DNA of 64,000 bases from Rhodococcus sp. B7740 (GTDB taxonomy: Bacteria; Actinomycetota; Actinomycetes; Mycobacteriales; Mycobacteriaceae), in assembly GCF_000954115.1 (NCBI RefSeq), contig NZ_CP010797.1, forward strand, positions 2,914,001-2,978,000, read 5' to 3'. Position 1 is the stretch's first letter, and each line of letters starts with the position of its first letter. Of the stretch, positions 58,501 through 64,000 are shown one piece after another. The notes below the pieces were generated by a model. That model searched no databases and had not been told where the DNA came from. It saw only the letters and a program-made list of their open reading frames with translations. The translations under genes and the position numbers were made by a program.

Positions 58501-58757
58501 CCGGATTCAAGAAGCCGGGCGCACGCACGCCCGGTGCGGCCGCAGCGACACCCGCCGAGCCGAAGACTGCAGAGCCCGAGAAGGCCGAGCCGACCGAGGA
58601 AGCCGCTGCACCCGAGGCCCCGAAGTCCGAGGCACCGGCACCGAAGGCCGAGGCGTCGGACGCAGCAGGTGAATCCGACGATCGCACTCCGCCCAAGCCG
58701 AAGGCCGGTGGACTCGGATTCGCTCCGGGGGCAAAGGTTCCGGGTCGCCGGAAGTAA
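55515..58757 (+). CDS. etfD: EtfD-type membrane Fe-S oxidoreductase
   Basis: A 1080-residue protein. About 5-6 N-terminal transmembrane helices (to about 260, heme b-binding type) are followed by two 4Fe-4S motifs, CTECGRCQSQCP from Cys298 and CTTCGACVEQCP from Cys397, and two CCG domains ('GCAGAYEDRAKKTT', 'YHDPCYLGRHNK', 'CCGAGGARMWMEE') as in heterodisulfide reductases. In M. tuberculosis Rv0338c (EtfD) is reported to take electrons from EtfAB during fatty-acid oxidation and pass them to the quinone pool. Unlike the ~880-residue M. tuberculosis protein, this one has a ~300-residue C-terminal tail of Ala/Pro/Glu with repeats of the type 'QPKGLAVKSGFKKPGAKAPG'. GAAAGG lies 7 nt before ATG 55515. 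Confidence 0.92.
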   Translation: MNALTITLGTVGALLSLVCWYVFIRGGLRMFNIVRLGQPAPDRWRPIVPRFKQMVVEFLAHTKMVKFRTVGWAHWLVMIGFMLGAIVWFEAYGQTFNPEFHWPIVGDTAAYHLIDELLGLGTVIGITTLIIIRQLNHPRKPERQSRFAGSGFKAAYFVEAVVLIEGLGMVFVKAGKIATYGHSNPYTDFFTMRLAELLPANSNMVSVFAFIKLMSGMIWLYIVGSRINWGIAWHRFTAFPNIYFKRMDDGTVALGPAKPMMSGGKVLEMEEADPDVDAFGAGKIEDFSWKGWLDFTTCTECGRCQSQCPAWNTGKPLSPKLLIMSLRDHSHAKAPYLLAGGKKDMAGDEVGLVDAEGNVDQKALDAIPQNARDEADRKLVADAIEGGIIDPEVLWSCTTCGACVEQCPVDIEHVDHIIDMRRYQVLIESEFPSELAGLFKNLENKGNPWGQNSKDRLNWINEMDFDIPVFGQDADSFQDYEYLFWVGCAGAYEDRAKKTTKAVAELLATAGVKFLVLGADETCTGDSARRAGNEFLFQQLAMQNIETLNNVFEGVEQNKRKIVVTCAHCFNALGNEYPQVGGDYEVVHHTQLLNRLVRQKKLIPVASVSQDITYHDPCYLGRHNKVYDAPRELMAASGSNLKEMPRHGERSMCCGAGGARMWMEENIGKRINIDRVDEALATNPKKIATGCPFCRVMLTDGVTARQEGGAHEGVEVVDVAQLMLESITRVESSVLAENIKVIPRERTPQEELATENAAEVEEAERIAPVEEPAEAKSAPAAPAPKAGGLKMKGLAKAPGAKAPGSAAPADSADAEPAAKPKGLGMAGGKAPGGKGLQMKGKAPGAKAAAPAPAETPAAAEAPATAETSESTPSVKPQGLAVKSGFKKPGAKAPGKPAAEAPTAEATASEAPATEAATESKPTVQPKGLAVKSGFKKPGAKAPGKPAAEAPAAEAPESEAPAAAAPTASAPAPEAPATEAATESKPTVQPKGLAVKSGFKKPGARTPGAAAATPAEPKTAEPEKAEPTEEAAAPEAPKSEAPAPKAEASDAAGESDDRTPPKPKAGGLGFAPGAKVPGRRK

Positions 58758-58836
58758 CCTCACACCCTTTTCACCGACTGCGCGCCCCTGCTCACCTCAG
58801 AGCAGGGGTGCGCAGTCGTCAGTAGGGGTGTGAGGT
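58757..58836. repeat. 80-nt dispersed hairpin repeat, copy B
   Basis: Outer arms ACCTCACACCC (58757-58767) and GGGTGTGAGGT (58826-58836) pair perfectly over 11 bp; the inner 18-bp stem 58776-58793/58800-58817 has one G-U type mismatch and loop ACCTCA. It starts at the last base of the etfD stop codon. Relative to copy A the stem carries a compensatory change (TACTC/GAGTA to TGCTC/GAGCA). Confidence 0.9.
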
Positions 58837-58928
58837 CCACTCCTACGAGTTATCCACAGGCACACCGGTTATCCACAATCTGCCGAGTGGGGGTTGTCGA
58901 AAGCGATTGCGCCCGAGAGCATTCGTTC

Positions 58929-59930
58929 ATGACCCGCATCGTCTCGCGATCCGACGCACTCTCCCGCGGCATTTCCGACGCAGAGTTGCAGCGCTACTGC
59001 CGAACGCGAGCGTGGCGTCGACTCCGCCCAGGACGGTTCGTCAGCAGAGACGAATTCGACGCACTTCCCAGGGAAGACAAGCATCGGGTCATCGCCGAGG
59101 CGGTGTTCGACGCGACCATTGCTCCCGATGCCGTGGTCAGCCATGTGAGCGCAGCGATATTCCATGGTCTCGACGTGTGGAATGCCGACCTGAGCCGGGT
59201 GCACATCACCCGCAATCGTGCCCGGGGCGGCGGCCGTAGCAGTGCCGTTCGAGCAGTGCACACCTCGCCGTACACCGACGAAGAGATCGTCGACCTCGGC
59301 GGTGTGCGTGTCACCGGTCCGGCGCGCACGGTTGCCGATTGTGCTCGCACGCTTCCGTTCGAGACGGCCGTCTGCATCGGGGACTTCGCTGCGAGGACCC
59401 GCGGGCTCACCTCCGAAGATGTTGTCGCAGCGCTGGATTCATGTCCGAACCATCCAGGCAACCGGATGGCGCGTCGAGTCGCGGAATTCATGGACGGCCG
59501 GTCCGAGAGTGTCGGGGAGTCACGTGCCCGAGTAGTGCTGCATCAGCTGGGCTACACACCGCAGCTGCAGGTGCAGATCACGGACTCCCGCGGTTTCGTC
59601 GGGCGCGTGGATTTCGATCTACCCGACCTCGAGACCGTTGTCGAATTCGACGGCAAGGTGAAGTACGGACGCTACGTGCCCGAAGGGAAGTCTGCGGCCG
59701 ATGTGTTGTGGGACGAGAAGCGTCGCGAGGATCGCATTCGCGCAACCGGCCGCCAGGTGGTGCGCATCGCCTGGTCGGATCTCGATCACCCCGAGCTCGT
59801 CGATCGGATGATCCGCGACGCTGCCGACAGAACCGCACGAGGCAACGTAGGCAACCGAGCGACCCCTCTATCGACCGCGCGCCCCTCGTCGCGTCGAAAC
59901 ACGGGCGCGCACCCTGCACAAGCGGTGTGA
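58929..59930 (+). CDS. AbiEi-like/DUF559 protein with PD-(D/E)xK nuclease-type C-terminus
   Basis: A 333-residue protein. The N-terminal ~100 residues are a winged-helix 'AbiEi antitoxin-like' region ('RSDALSRGISDAELQRYCRTRAWRRLRPGRFVS', 'AVVSHVSAAIFHGLDVW'). The C-terminal part resembles Vsr/DUF559 endonucleases: 'GRVDFDLPDLETVVEFDGKVKYGR' carries a D...ExK-type core and 'WDEKRREDRIRATGRQVVRIAWSDL' follows. ATG 58929 is used. No AbiEii-type toxin is adjacent. The last ~25 codons lie in hairpin copy C, and copy B lies upstream, so the gene is bracketed by the repeat. Many actinobacterial genomes hold several paralogues; function unproven. Confidence 0.78.
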   Translation: MTRIVSRSDALSRGISDAELQRYCRTRAWRRLRPGRFVSRDEFDALPREDKHRVIAEAVFDATIAPDAVVSHVSAAIFHGLDVWNADLSRVHITRNRARGGGRSSAVRAVHTSPYTDEEIVDLGGVRVTGPARTVADCARTLPFETAVCIGDFAARTRGLTSEDVVAALDSCPNHPGNRMARRVAEFMDGRSESVGESRARVVLHQLGYTPQLQVQITDSRGFVGRVDFDLPDLETVVEFDGKVKYGRYVPEGKSAADVLWDEKRREDRIRATGRQVVRIAWSDLDHPELVDRMIRDAADRTARGNVGNRATPLSTARPSSRRNTGAHPAQAV

Positions 59931-59933
59931 GGT
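59854..59933. repeat. 80-nt dispersed hairpin repeat, copy C (decayed, overlaps gene 3' end)
   Basis: In register with copy B: GCGCGCCCCT begins at offset 24, GGGCGCGC ends at offset 57, and GGTGTGAGGT closes the 80 nt. The left outer arm is degraded. The last 77 nt of the DUF559-type gene, including its TGA, lie inside it. Confidence 0.75.
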
Positions 59934-60019
59934 TGCCGAGCACCCCCCTCGAAAGTGCCCGAATCGGACACCGTGAGTATGGTCGGACCCGAAGGCGTAC
60001 CGACAAGTAGGGAGCAGGC

Positions 60020-60289
60020 ATGACCGACGACGCGGACAAGCTCTTTCGCCGCTACGACGAGTGGTGGACGGCGTTGACCCCCGACGACCGAGCGCACGTC
60101 GAGCAGTGTTGCGAGTCCGGCCGCACCGACGAGCGCCTCTGTGCCCTCATCCTCGAGAACGACGGCCCGTCGAAGGCAGCGTTCGAGGTGGGCAGCAGGT
60201 TGTCCGAGGGCAACAGCAAGTACTGCGCCATCCCCAGCGCGCTCCTCGAATTTCTGGAAGCGAAGCGCGCGCACCCACCACTCAGCTAG
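60020..60289 (+). CDS. Small helical hypothetical protein
   Basis: An 89-residue soluble protein: 'KLFRRYDEWWTALTPDDRAHVEQC' with paired Trp, and 'ILENDGPSKAAFEVG'. Good GGGAGC-type ribosome-binding site 6-12 nt upstream. No domain is recognised. It converges with the S9 peptidase, overlapping 8 nt at the 3' ends. The composition and site support a real gene. Confidence 0.6.
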   Translation: MTDDADKLFRRYDEWWTALTPDDRAHVEQCCESGRTDERLCALILENDGPSKAAFEVGSRLSEGNSKYCAIPSALLEFLEAKRAHPPLS

Positions 60290-62195
60290 CGGGGCGCCAC
60301 AACTGCAGCTCCGGGATTCCGGGCGGCGTGAAGCCCATCACCTGGCCGTAGAAGGACAGTTCTGATTCCCGCGCGTTCACCTGCGTTTCCAGTTTGCGGA
60401 ATCCGTGCGACTCGCCCGCATAGGCCAGGTAGGCGTGCGGTATTCCCTTGTTCACCATGGCATCTCGGAACCGCTCGGCCTGCGACGGCGGCACGACCGG
60501 ATCGTCGAGCCCCTGCAACAACAGCACCGGGCAGGACAGTCCGTCGACGTTGTTGACCGGCGCGCGGGTGCGGTACAGGTCGATTGCCTCGGGCAGAGGT
60601 CCGATGAGCCCGTCGATGTAGCGGGACTCGAAGTCGTGGGTCTCGGCGACGAACAGCTCCAGCTCGGCGACGCCGAAGTACGATGCACCGCAGGCGAACA
60701 CGTCGGAAGATGTCAGCGCGGCCAACACCGTCCAACCCCCTGCGGACCCGCCTTCGATGGCCAACCGGCGTGGGTCGGCGAGCCCGCTGTCGGCCAGACC
60801 CTGCACCGCGGCGATGGTGTCTTCGACGTCGACCACTCCCCACTGCCCGCGCAGCCGGTTGCGGTATTCGCGGCCGTATCCACTCGACCCGCCGTAGTTC
60901 ACATCGACGACGCCGATGCCGCGGCTGGTGAAGTACGCGAACAACGGGTTCAGAGCGGGGGCGACATGCGCAGTCGGGCCGCCGTGAACGAACGCGACGT
61001 ACGGCGGCAGTTCACCGTCCAAGCCCTCGTACGACGGGTTGCGCGGCGCGTAGGTGATGGCGTGCACCTCACGGTTGGGCCCCTGGAATGTCACCTGACG
61101 TCCCTCGGGCAGGTATGCGCTGTCGGGTACGGATTCGAAACCCGAACGTACCGAGGTCAATTCGCCGGATTCCAGGTCGAGGGCGAACAACCCCGCTGCC
61201 ACCCTGGCTCCACCGCACTTGAGGAGCACCGTCGACCCGGCGCGCCCACCGAGCCCCACCGAGGTCACACCGTCGAGCGTGATGTCCTCCAGTGCCCCGG
61301 ACGCAGGATCGAACACCGCCAACGTGTCGGTGCCGACGGTGCGCACGGTGAGCAGCTTCCCGTCGTCCAGCACCGAATACCAGCTCGACCCCAACCGCCA
61401 CAGCGGAGCCCCGAAGTCGGCGTCGAGCGTCACCAGCGGAGTCACCGAACCGTCGAGAGTGACCGAATACAGGTTCCACCAACCACTTCGATCGCTGATG
61501 ACGTACAGCGATTCGTCGTCGATCCATTCCGGCTGCATCACCGATTCCTCGGTCGAACCGAGCAGCACCGTCCAGGACGACGGATCGGCCAGCGAGGCCA
61601 CGCGCAATTCGGTTCCGTCCCAGGGCATCTGCGGATGGTTCCAGGCGATCCAGGCAATGCGGGTGCCGTCGGGCGAGAGTCTCGGGAACGCAAGGAAGTC
61701 CGAGCCCGCCACCAGCGAACGCACCCCACCGCCGCCGAGATCGATGGCCACGATGTCTCGTGACACCGCGCCTGCGTCGTGCATCTCACGAACTGCGATC
61801 ACGTCGGTGCCGACCACCGTGAGATCGCCGTACCGGATGGCCGACGCCACAGCAGGTTTCGGAGTCAGCGGTACCGGTGCCCCGCCTGGGGTGAGTCGGT
61901 AGACGCGTTGATCGGAGAACTCGGCGAACACCAGGTCTCCGTCTGCCGTCGCGGTCCAGGCTCCCCCGCCGTATTCGTGGACGCGGGTGCGGGCGTTGAA
62001 CGGTGCGGGCAGAATGGGCTGCACTTCGCCGTCGACATAGCGGCAGATGGCCGTCCTGCCCTGCTCGGCGGGCCGCAGTTCCGACCACCAGATCTCGCTG
62101 CCTACGAAGCAACCACCCTCGACGGGGTGGCCCGCCGAGGACAGATCTGCTGCGGTGATGGGCGAGGGCCAGGATCCGAAGGCGAGTGCGGTCAC
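60282..62195 (-). CDS. S9-family peptidase (prolyl oligopeptidase/acylaminoacyl peptidase type)
   Basis: A 637-residue two-domain serine peptidase. The first ~370 residues are a WD/beta-propeller-like domain ('RLSPDGTRIAWIAWNHPQMPWDGTEL', 'ISDRSGWWNLYSVTLDG'). The C-terminal hydrolase domain has Ser in 'IEGGSAGGWTVLAAL', Asp in 'LLLQGLDDPVVPPSQAERF' and His in 'YAGESHGFRKLE'. It cleaves short peptides or acyl-peptides in the cytoplasm (family knowledge). GTG 62195 is preferred, 7 nt after a TAGGGT -10 box; the frame is open to 62276. Confidence 0.92.
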   Translation of the reverse strand: MTALAFGSWPSPITAADLSSAGHPVEGGCFVGSEIWWSELRPAEQGRTAICRYVDGEVQPILPAPFNARTRVHEYGGGAWTATADGDLVFAEFSDQRVYRLTPGGAPVPLTPKPAVASAIRYGDLTVVGTDVIAVREMHDAGAVSRDIVAIDLGGGGVRSLVAGSDFLAFPRLSPDGTRIAWIAWNHPQMPWDGTELRVASLADPSSWTVLLGSTEESVMQPEWIDDESLYVISDRSGWWNLYSVTLDGSVTPLVTLDADFGAPLWRLGSSWYSVLDDGKLLTVRTVGTDTLAVFDPASGALEDITLDGVTSVGLGGRAGSTVLLKCGGARVAAGLFALDLESGELTSVRSGFESVPDSAYLPEGRQVTFQGPNREVHAITYAPRNPSYEGLDGELPPYVAFVHGGPTAHVAPALNPLFAYFTSRGIGVVDVNYGGSSGYGREYRNRLRGQWGVVDVEDTIAAVQGLADSGLADPRRLAIEGGSAGGWTVLAALTSSDVFACGASYFGVAELELFVAETHDFESRYIDGLIGPLPEAIDLYRTRAPVNNVDGLSCPVLLLQGLDDPVVPPSQAERFRDAMVNKGIPHAYLAYAGESHGFRKLETQVNARESELSFYGQVMGFTPPGIPELQLWRPAS

Positions 62196-62202
62196 CCCGA
62201 CC

Positions 62203-62208
62203 ACCCTA
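62203..62208 (-). promoter_or_regulatory. -10 box for a leaderless S9 peptidase transcript
   Basis: TAGGGT on the minus strand ends 7 nt before GTG 62195, with no Shine-Dalgarno sequence, so a leaderless start is likely. Confidence 0.4.
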
Positions 62209-62296
62209 GTGAACTGACGCGCACGTAACGCAGTGTTCACCGGCTCTTCAACCGTGACCCGGATGATGGGAGGCAAGTAATACGAGGGGGAACACC

Positions 62297-62524
62297 ATGC
62301 GCCGGACCACTACCCATTCGGTGGACCACGAGATTCTGACATTCGGCCGAACCTGGCGTGGGTACGGCGGTGGCAGCGACGAGGACATCTACGTGGCATT
62401 CGGCGTCGACGCGCGTACCTACTTCCAGCGACTGCGTCGCATACTGGATTCGCCGGTCGCCGAGGAGCTGACGCCGGACGAACGGGCCGCGATCGCCGAC
62501 ATCTGCCGGTTGCGACTCGCCTGA
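62297..62524 (+). CDS. DUF3263-family protein
   Basis: A 75-residue protein resembling DUF3263: 'VDHEILTFGRTWRGYGGGSDEDIYVAFGVDARTYFQRLRRILDSP', with the EIL-F-W and Y-x-x-x-L-R/N-x-ILD spacing of the family, which suggests an HTH-like fold. AGGGGGA lies 7 nt upstream of ATG. DUF3263 proteins are actinobacterial and uncharacterised; a DNA-binding role is inference. Confidence 0.72.
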   Translation: MRRTTTHSVDHEILTFGRTWRGYGGGSDEDIYVAFGVDARTYFQRLRRILDSPVAEELTPDERAAIADICRLRLA

Positions 62525-62531
62525 GCCACCC

Positions 62532-63236
62532 CTACACCGGCGTCAAGAGCTCCGGGCTGTTGTTCTTCACGCTGTTCACCGCGGTACTCACCTCGTAGGG
62601 CTCGAGCCGTGGTTCCGGGATCGCGGCCAACAGGTCTCGCACGTCACCGAGGTCCGTCACCGCAGGGTCGAGCCAACTCGCGCGCAGATCCGGCGGGAGC
62701 ACGACGGGCGAGCGATCGTGGATGTGGCCGAGCGCGTCGGCGGCAGGCGAGGTGAGCACGGTGACCGACCAGACCCAACGTGCTTCGTCGTCCTCGGCCT
62801 TGGTGGGGTCTCGCCACAGCTCGTACAACCCGGCCATCGCGAGCACGCCGTCCTGGTGCAAGAAGTACGGCACCTTCGCTCCGTCGCGCTTCTCCCACTC
62901 GTAGTACCCGTCGGCAGGGACGATGCATCGCCGACGGCTTGCCGCCTTCTTGAACGACGGCTTCTCGGTGATGGTCTCGGATCTGGCGTTGATCAGTCGG
63001 GAACCGATTTTCGCGTCCTTCGCCCACGACGGAATCAGGCCCCACCGCACCGACCGCAGTTGCCGCACGGCGTCGGCCTCGGGTTCGTCCTTCGGCGACC
63101 GTTCGAGCACCGTCCGCACCGTCTGCGTGGGGGCCACGTTGTACGACGGTGGCACCTCCGCACCGACGGTCTCGGCGATGTCGAACACCGCCTGCAGGTC
63201 GCTGTCACTCCGGGTACTGGCATACCGTCCGCACAT
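62532..63236 (-). CDS. SOS-response-associated peptidase (SRAP/HMCES, YedK-type)
   Basis: A 234-residue SRAP protein. The catalytic Cys2 follows the initiator Met (MCGRYAST), as required after Met removal; other family motifs are 'NVAPTQTVRTVL', 'RWGLIPSWAKD', 'INARSETITEKPSFKKAASRRRCIVPADGYYEWEK' (Asn and Glu of the active site) and 'HDRSPVVLP'. It forms a protective thiazolidine crosslink with abasic sites in single-stranded DNA. The start at 63236 fixes Cys2; the longer frame to 63320 would bury it and is wrong. Alone, adjacent to the alaT-like gene. Confidence 0.95.
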   Translation of the reverse strand: MCGRYASTRSDSDLQAVFDIAETVGAEVPPSYNVAPTQTVRTVLERSPKDEPEADAVRQLRSVRWGLIPSWAKDAKIGSRLINARSETITEKPSFKKAASRRRCIVPADGYYEWEKRDGAKVPYFLHQDGVLAMAGLYELWRDPTKAEDDEARWVWSVTVLTSPAADALGHIHDRSPVVLPPDLRASWLDPAVTDLGDVRDLLAAIPEPRLEPYEVSTAVNSVKNNSPELLTPV

Positions 63237-63337
63237 GGAACGAGATTGTTCCACCCGGCACCGACAACGCGCTCGAACAACCCCGCGCGAAACAACCTCG
63301 TGGAAACCGATACCGCCCACCTGGCACGATGTGACGG

Positions 63338-64000
63338 GTGACCACTCCGCAGATCCACTCCCAGCCGCGTTATCGCACGTTGCAGCAATCGACGAAGCTG
63401 CAGAACGTGCTGTACGAGATCCGCGGACCGGTACACGCCCATGCCGCCCGGCTCGAGGCCGAGGGGCATCGCATCCTCAAGCTCAACATCGGCAATCCGG
63501 CACCGTTCGGATTCGAGGCCCCCGACGTGATCGTTCGGGACATGATCGCGGCGCTGCCGGTGGCCCAGGGGTACTCGGAGTCCAAGGGCATCCTGTCGGC
63601 GCGACGGGCCATCGTGACGCGCTACGAGCTCGAACCGGGTTTCCCCGAGCTCGACGTCGACGACATCTATCTGGGCAACGGAGTCTCCGAGCTCATCACG
63701 ATGACGATGCAGGCGTTGCTCGACGATGGTGACGAGGTCTTGATCCCGGCCCCGGACTACCCGCTGTGGACGGCGATGACGACGCTGTCCGGTGGCAAGG
63801 CCGTGCACTACATGTGCGACGAGGAGAACGGGTGGAATCCCGATCTGGCGGACATCGAGTCCAAGATCACCCCGAAGACCGTCGCACTGCTGGTAATCAA
63901 CCCGAACAATCCGACCGGCGCGGTGTATTCGAAAGAGGTGCTGCAAGGCATCGTCGATCTGGCGCGCAAGCACCAGCTGCTGTTGCTCGCCGACGAGATC
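63338..64000 (+). CDS. alaT: Alanine/aspartate aminotransferase (AlaT/AspC type), 3' end outside window
   Basis: The first 221 residues of a class-I PLP aminotransferase, open to the last base. It starts at GTG 63338 with 'TTPQIHSQPRYRTLQQSTKLQ', then 'LEAEGHRILKLNIGNPAPFGFEAP', 'GYSESKGILSARRAIVTRYE', 'NGVSELITMTMQALLDDGDEVLIPAPDYPLW' and the substrate-binding 'LVINPNNPTGAVYSKE'. This is the pattern of AlaT (alanine transaminase), the M. tuberculosis Rv0337c counterpart that lies next to Rv0338c. The PLP Lys is beyond the window. Complete proteins have about 415-430 residues. Confidence 0.93.
   Translation, partial: MTTPQIHSQPRYRTLQQSTKLQNVLYEIRGPVHAHAARLEAEGHRILKLNIGNPAPFGFEAPDVIVRDMIAALPVAQGYSESKGILSARRAIVTRYELEPGFPELDVDDIYLGNGVSELITMTMQALLDDGDEVLIPAPDYPLWTAMTTLSGGKAVHYMCDEENGWNPDLADIESKITPKTVALLVINPNNPTGAVYSKEVLQGIVDLARKHQLLLLADEI

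Noticed and set aside
55497-58763. 1088-codon open frame on the minus strand opposite etfD
   Set aside because: It is a shadow of strong GC codon bias. The plus frame has Fe-S motifs and a ribosome-binding site; the minus frame has no family similarity.
58929-59930. Complete AbiE-type toxin-antitoxin system
   Set aside because: Only an AbiEi-like region is present and no nucleotidyltransferase toxin gene is adjacent. The C-terminus looks like a DUF559 nuclease instead.

Overview
The window is GC-rich actinobacterial chromosome. Gene content and order point to the Mycobacteriales, most likely Rhodococcus or a close Nocardiaceae relative: an HspR-controlled dnaK-grpE-dnaJ-hspR operon, an iniBAC operon, a long membrane Fe-S protein of the EtfD (Rv0338c) type, MbtH, ThrE, DUF3263 and an alaT-type aminotransferase. 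From my knowledge of M. tuberculosis, the stretch from the heat-shock operon to the right edge keeps the gene set of Rv0337c (aminotransferase), Rv0338c (etfD), Rv0339c (LuxR regulator), iniB-iniA-iniC and dnaK-grpE-dnaJ1-hspR. Extra genes are inserted between them. No rRNA, CRISPR array, phage or transposase gene was seen. One tRNA (Thr, UGU) is present.

Layout. 1-1.2 kb: 3' part of a PhyH-type dioxygenase and a small ABM monooxygenase. 1.7-10.5 kb: a second chaperone/redox cluster (dnaK2, grpE2, class-B dnaJ, CbpM-like modulator, clpB, zinc-ribbon thioredoxin, UBP zinc finger, cNMP-domain flavoprotein). Here dnaK2 carries an in-frame TAA that replaces a conserved Glu codon. 10.5-20 kb: metabolic and envelope genes (lipase-like hydrolase, cyanase, aldo/keto reductase, DUF368/PopT, tRNA-Thr, ThrE, MbtH, hydrolase, two Ala/Glu coiled-coil proteins, a frameshifted FBP zinc-finger gene, a TetR regulator). 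20-24 kb: a heterodimeric ABC exporter with one degenerate ATP site. 24-30 kb: otsA, rsgA, an MFS/MarR pair and a flavin reductase. 29.56-30.08 kb is a gene-free block of nested GC-rich repeats, including two 94-bp units with 15-bp perfect terminal inverted repeats.

30-34.3 kb: the housekeeping dnaK operon with two HAIR operators. 35-38 kb: a trehalose-synthase-like GH13 enzyme and a membrane protein. 38-51.4 kb: iniC, iniA and iniB on the minus strand. Opposite them is a plus-strand run of three membrane-anchored, Pro/Thr- or Gly-tailed Hsp70-like proteins with degraded ATPase motifs, and between the first and second of these a LuxR/MalT-like regulator (IniR-like). The shared iniB/Hsp70-like intergenic region holds AGGGGA direct repeats. 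51.5-55 kb: secreted proteins, including two S1 peptidases. 55.5-60 kb: etfD, then a DUF559/AbiEi-like nuclease gene with an 80-nt hairpin repeat on each side. A third copy of this repeat is at 18.9 kb. 60-64 kb: S9 peptidase, DUF3263, SRAP/HMCES protein and the start of an alaT-like aminotransferase that runs off the edge.

Most notable for follow-up: the iniBAC plus membrane pseudo-Hsp70 plus regulator locus; the nuclease gene flanked by 80-nt hairpins; the 94-bp inverted-repeat block; and two disrupted genes (dnaK2 nonsense, FBP frameshift) that are either real lesions or sequence errors.
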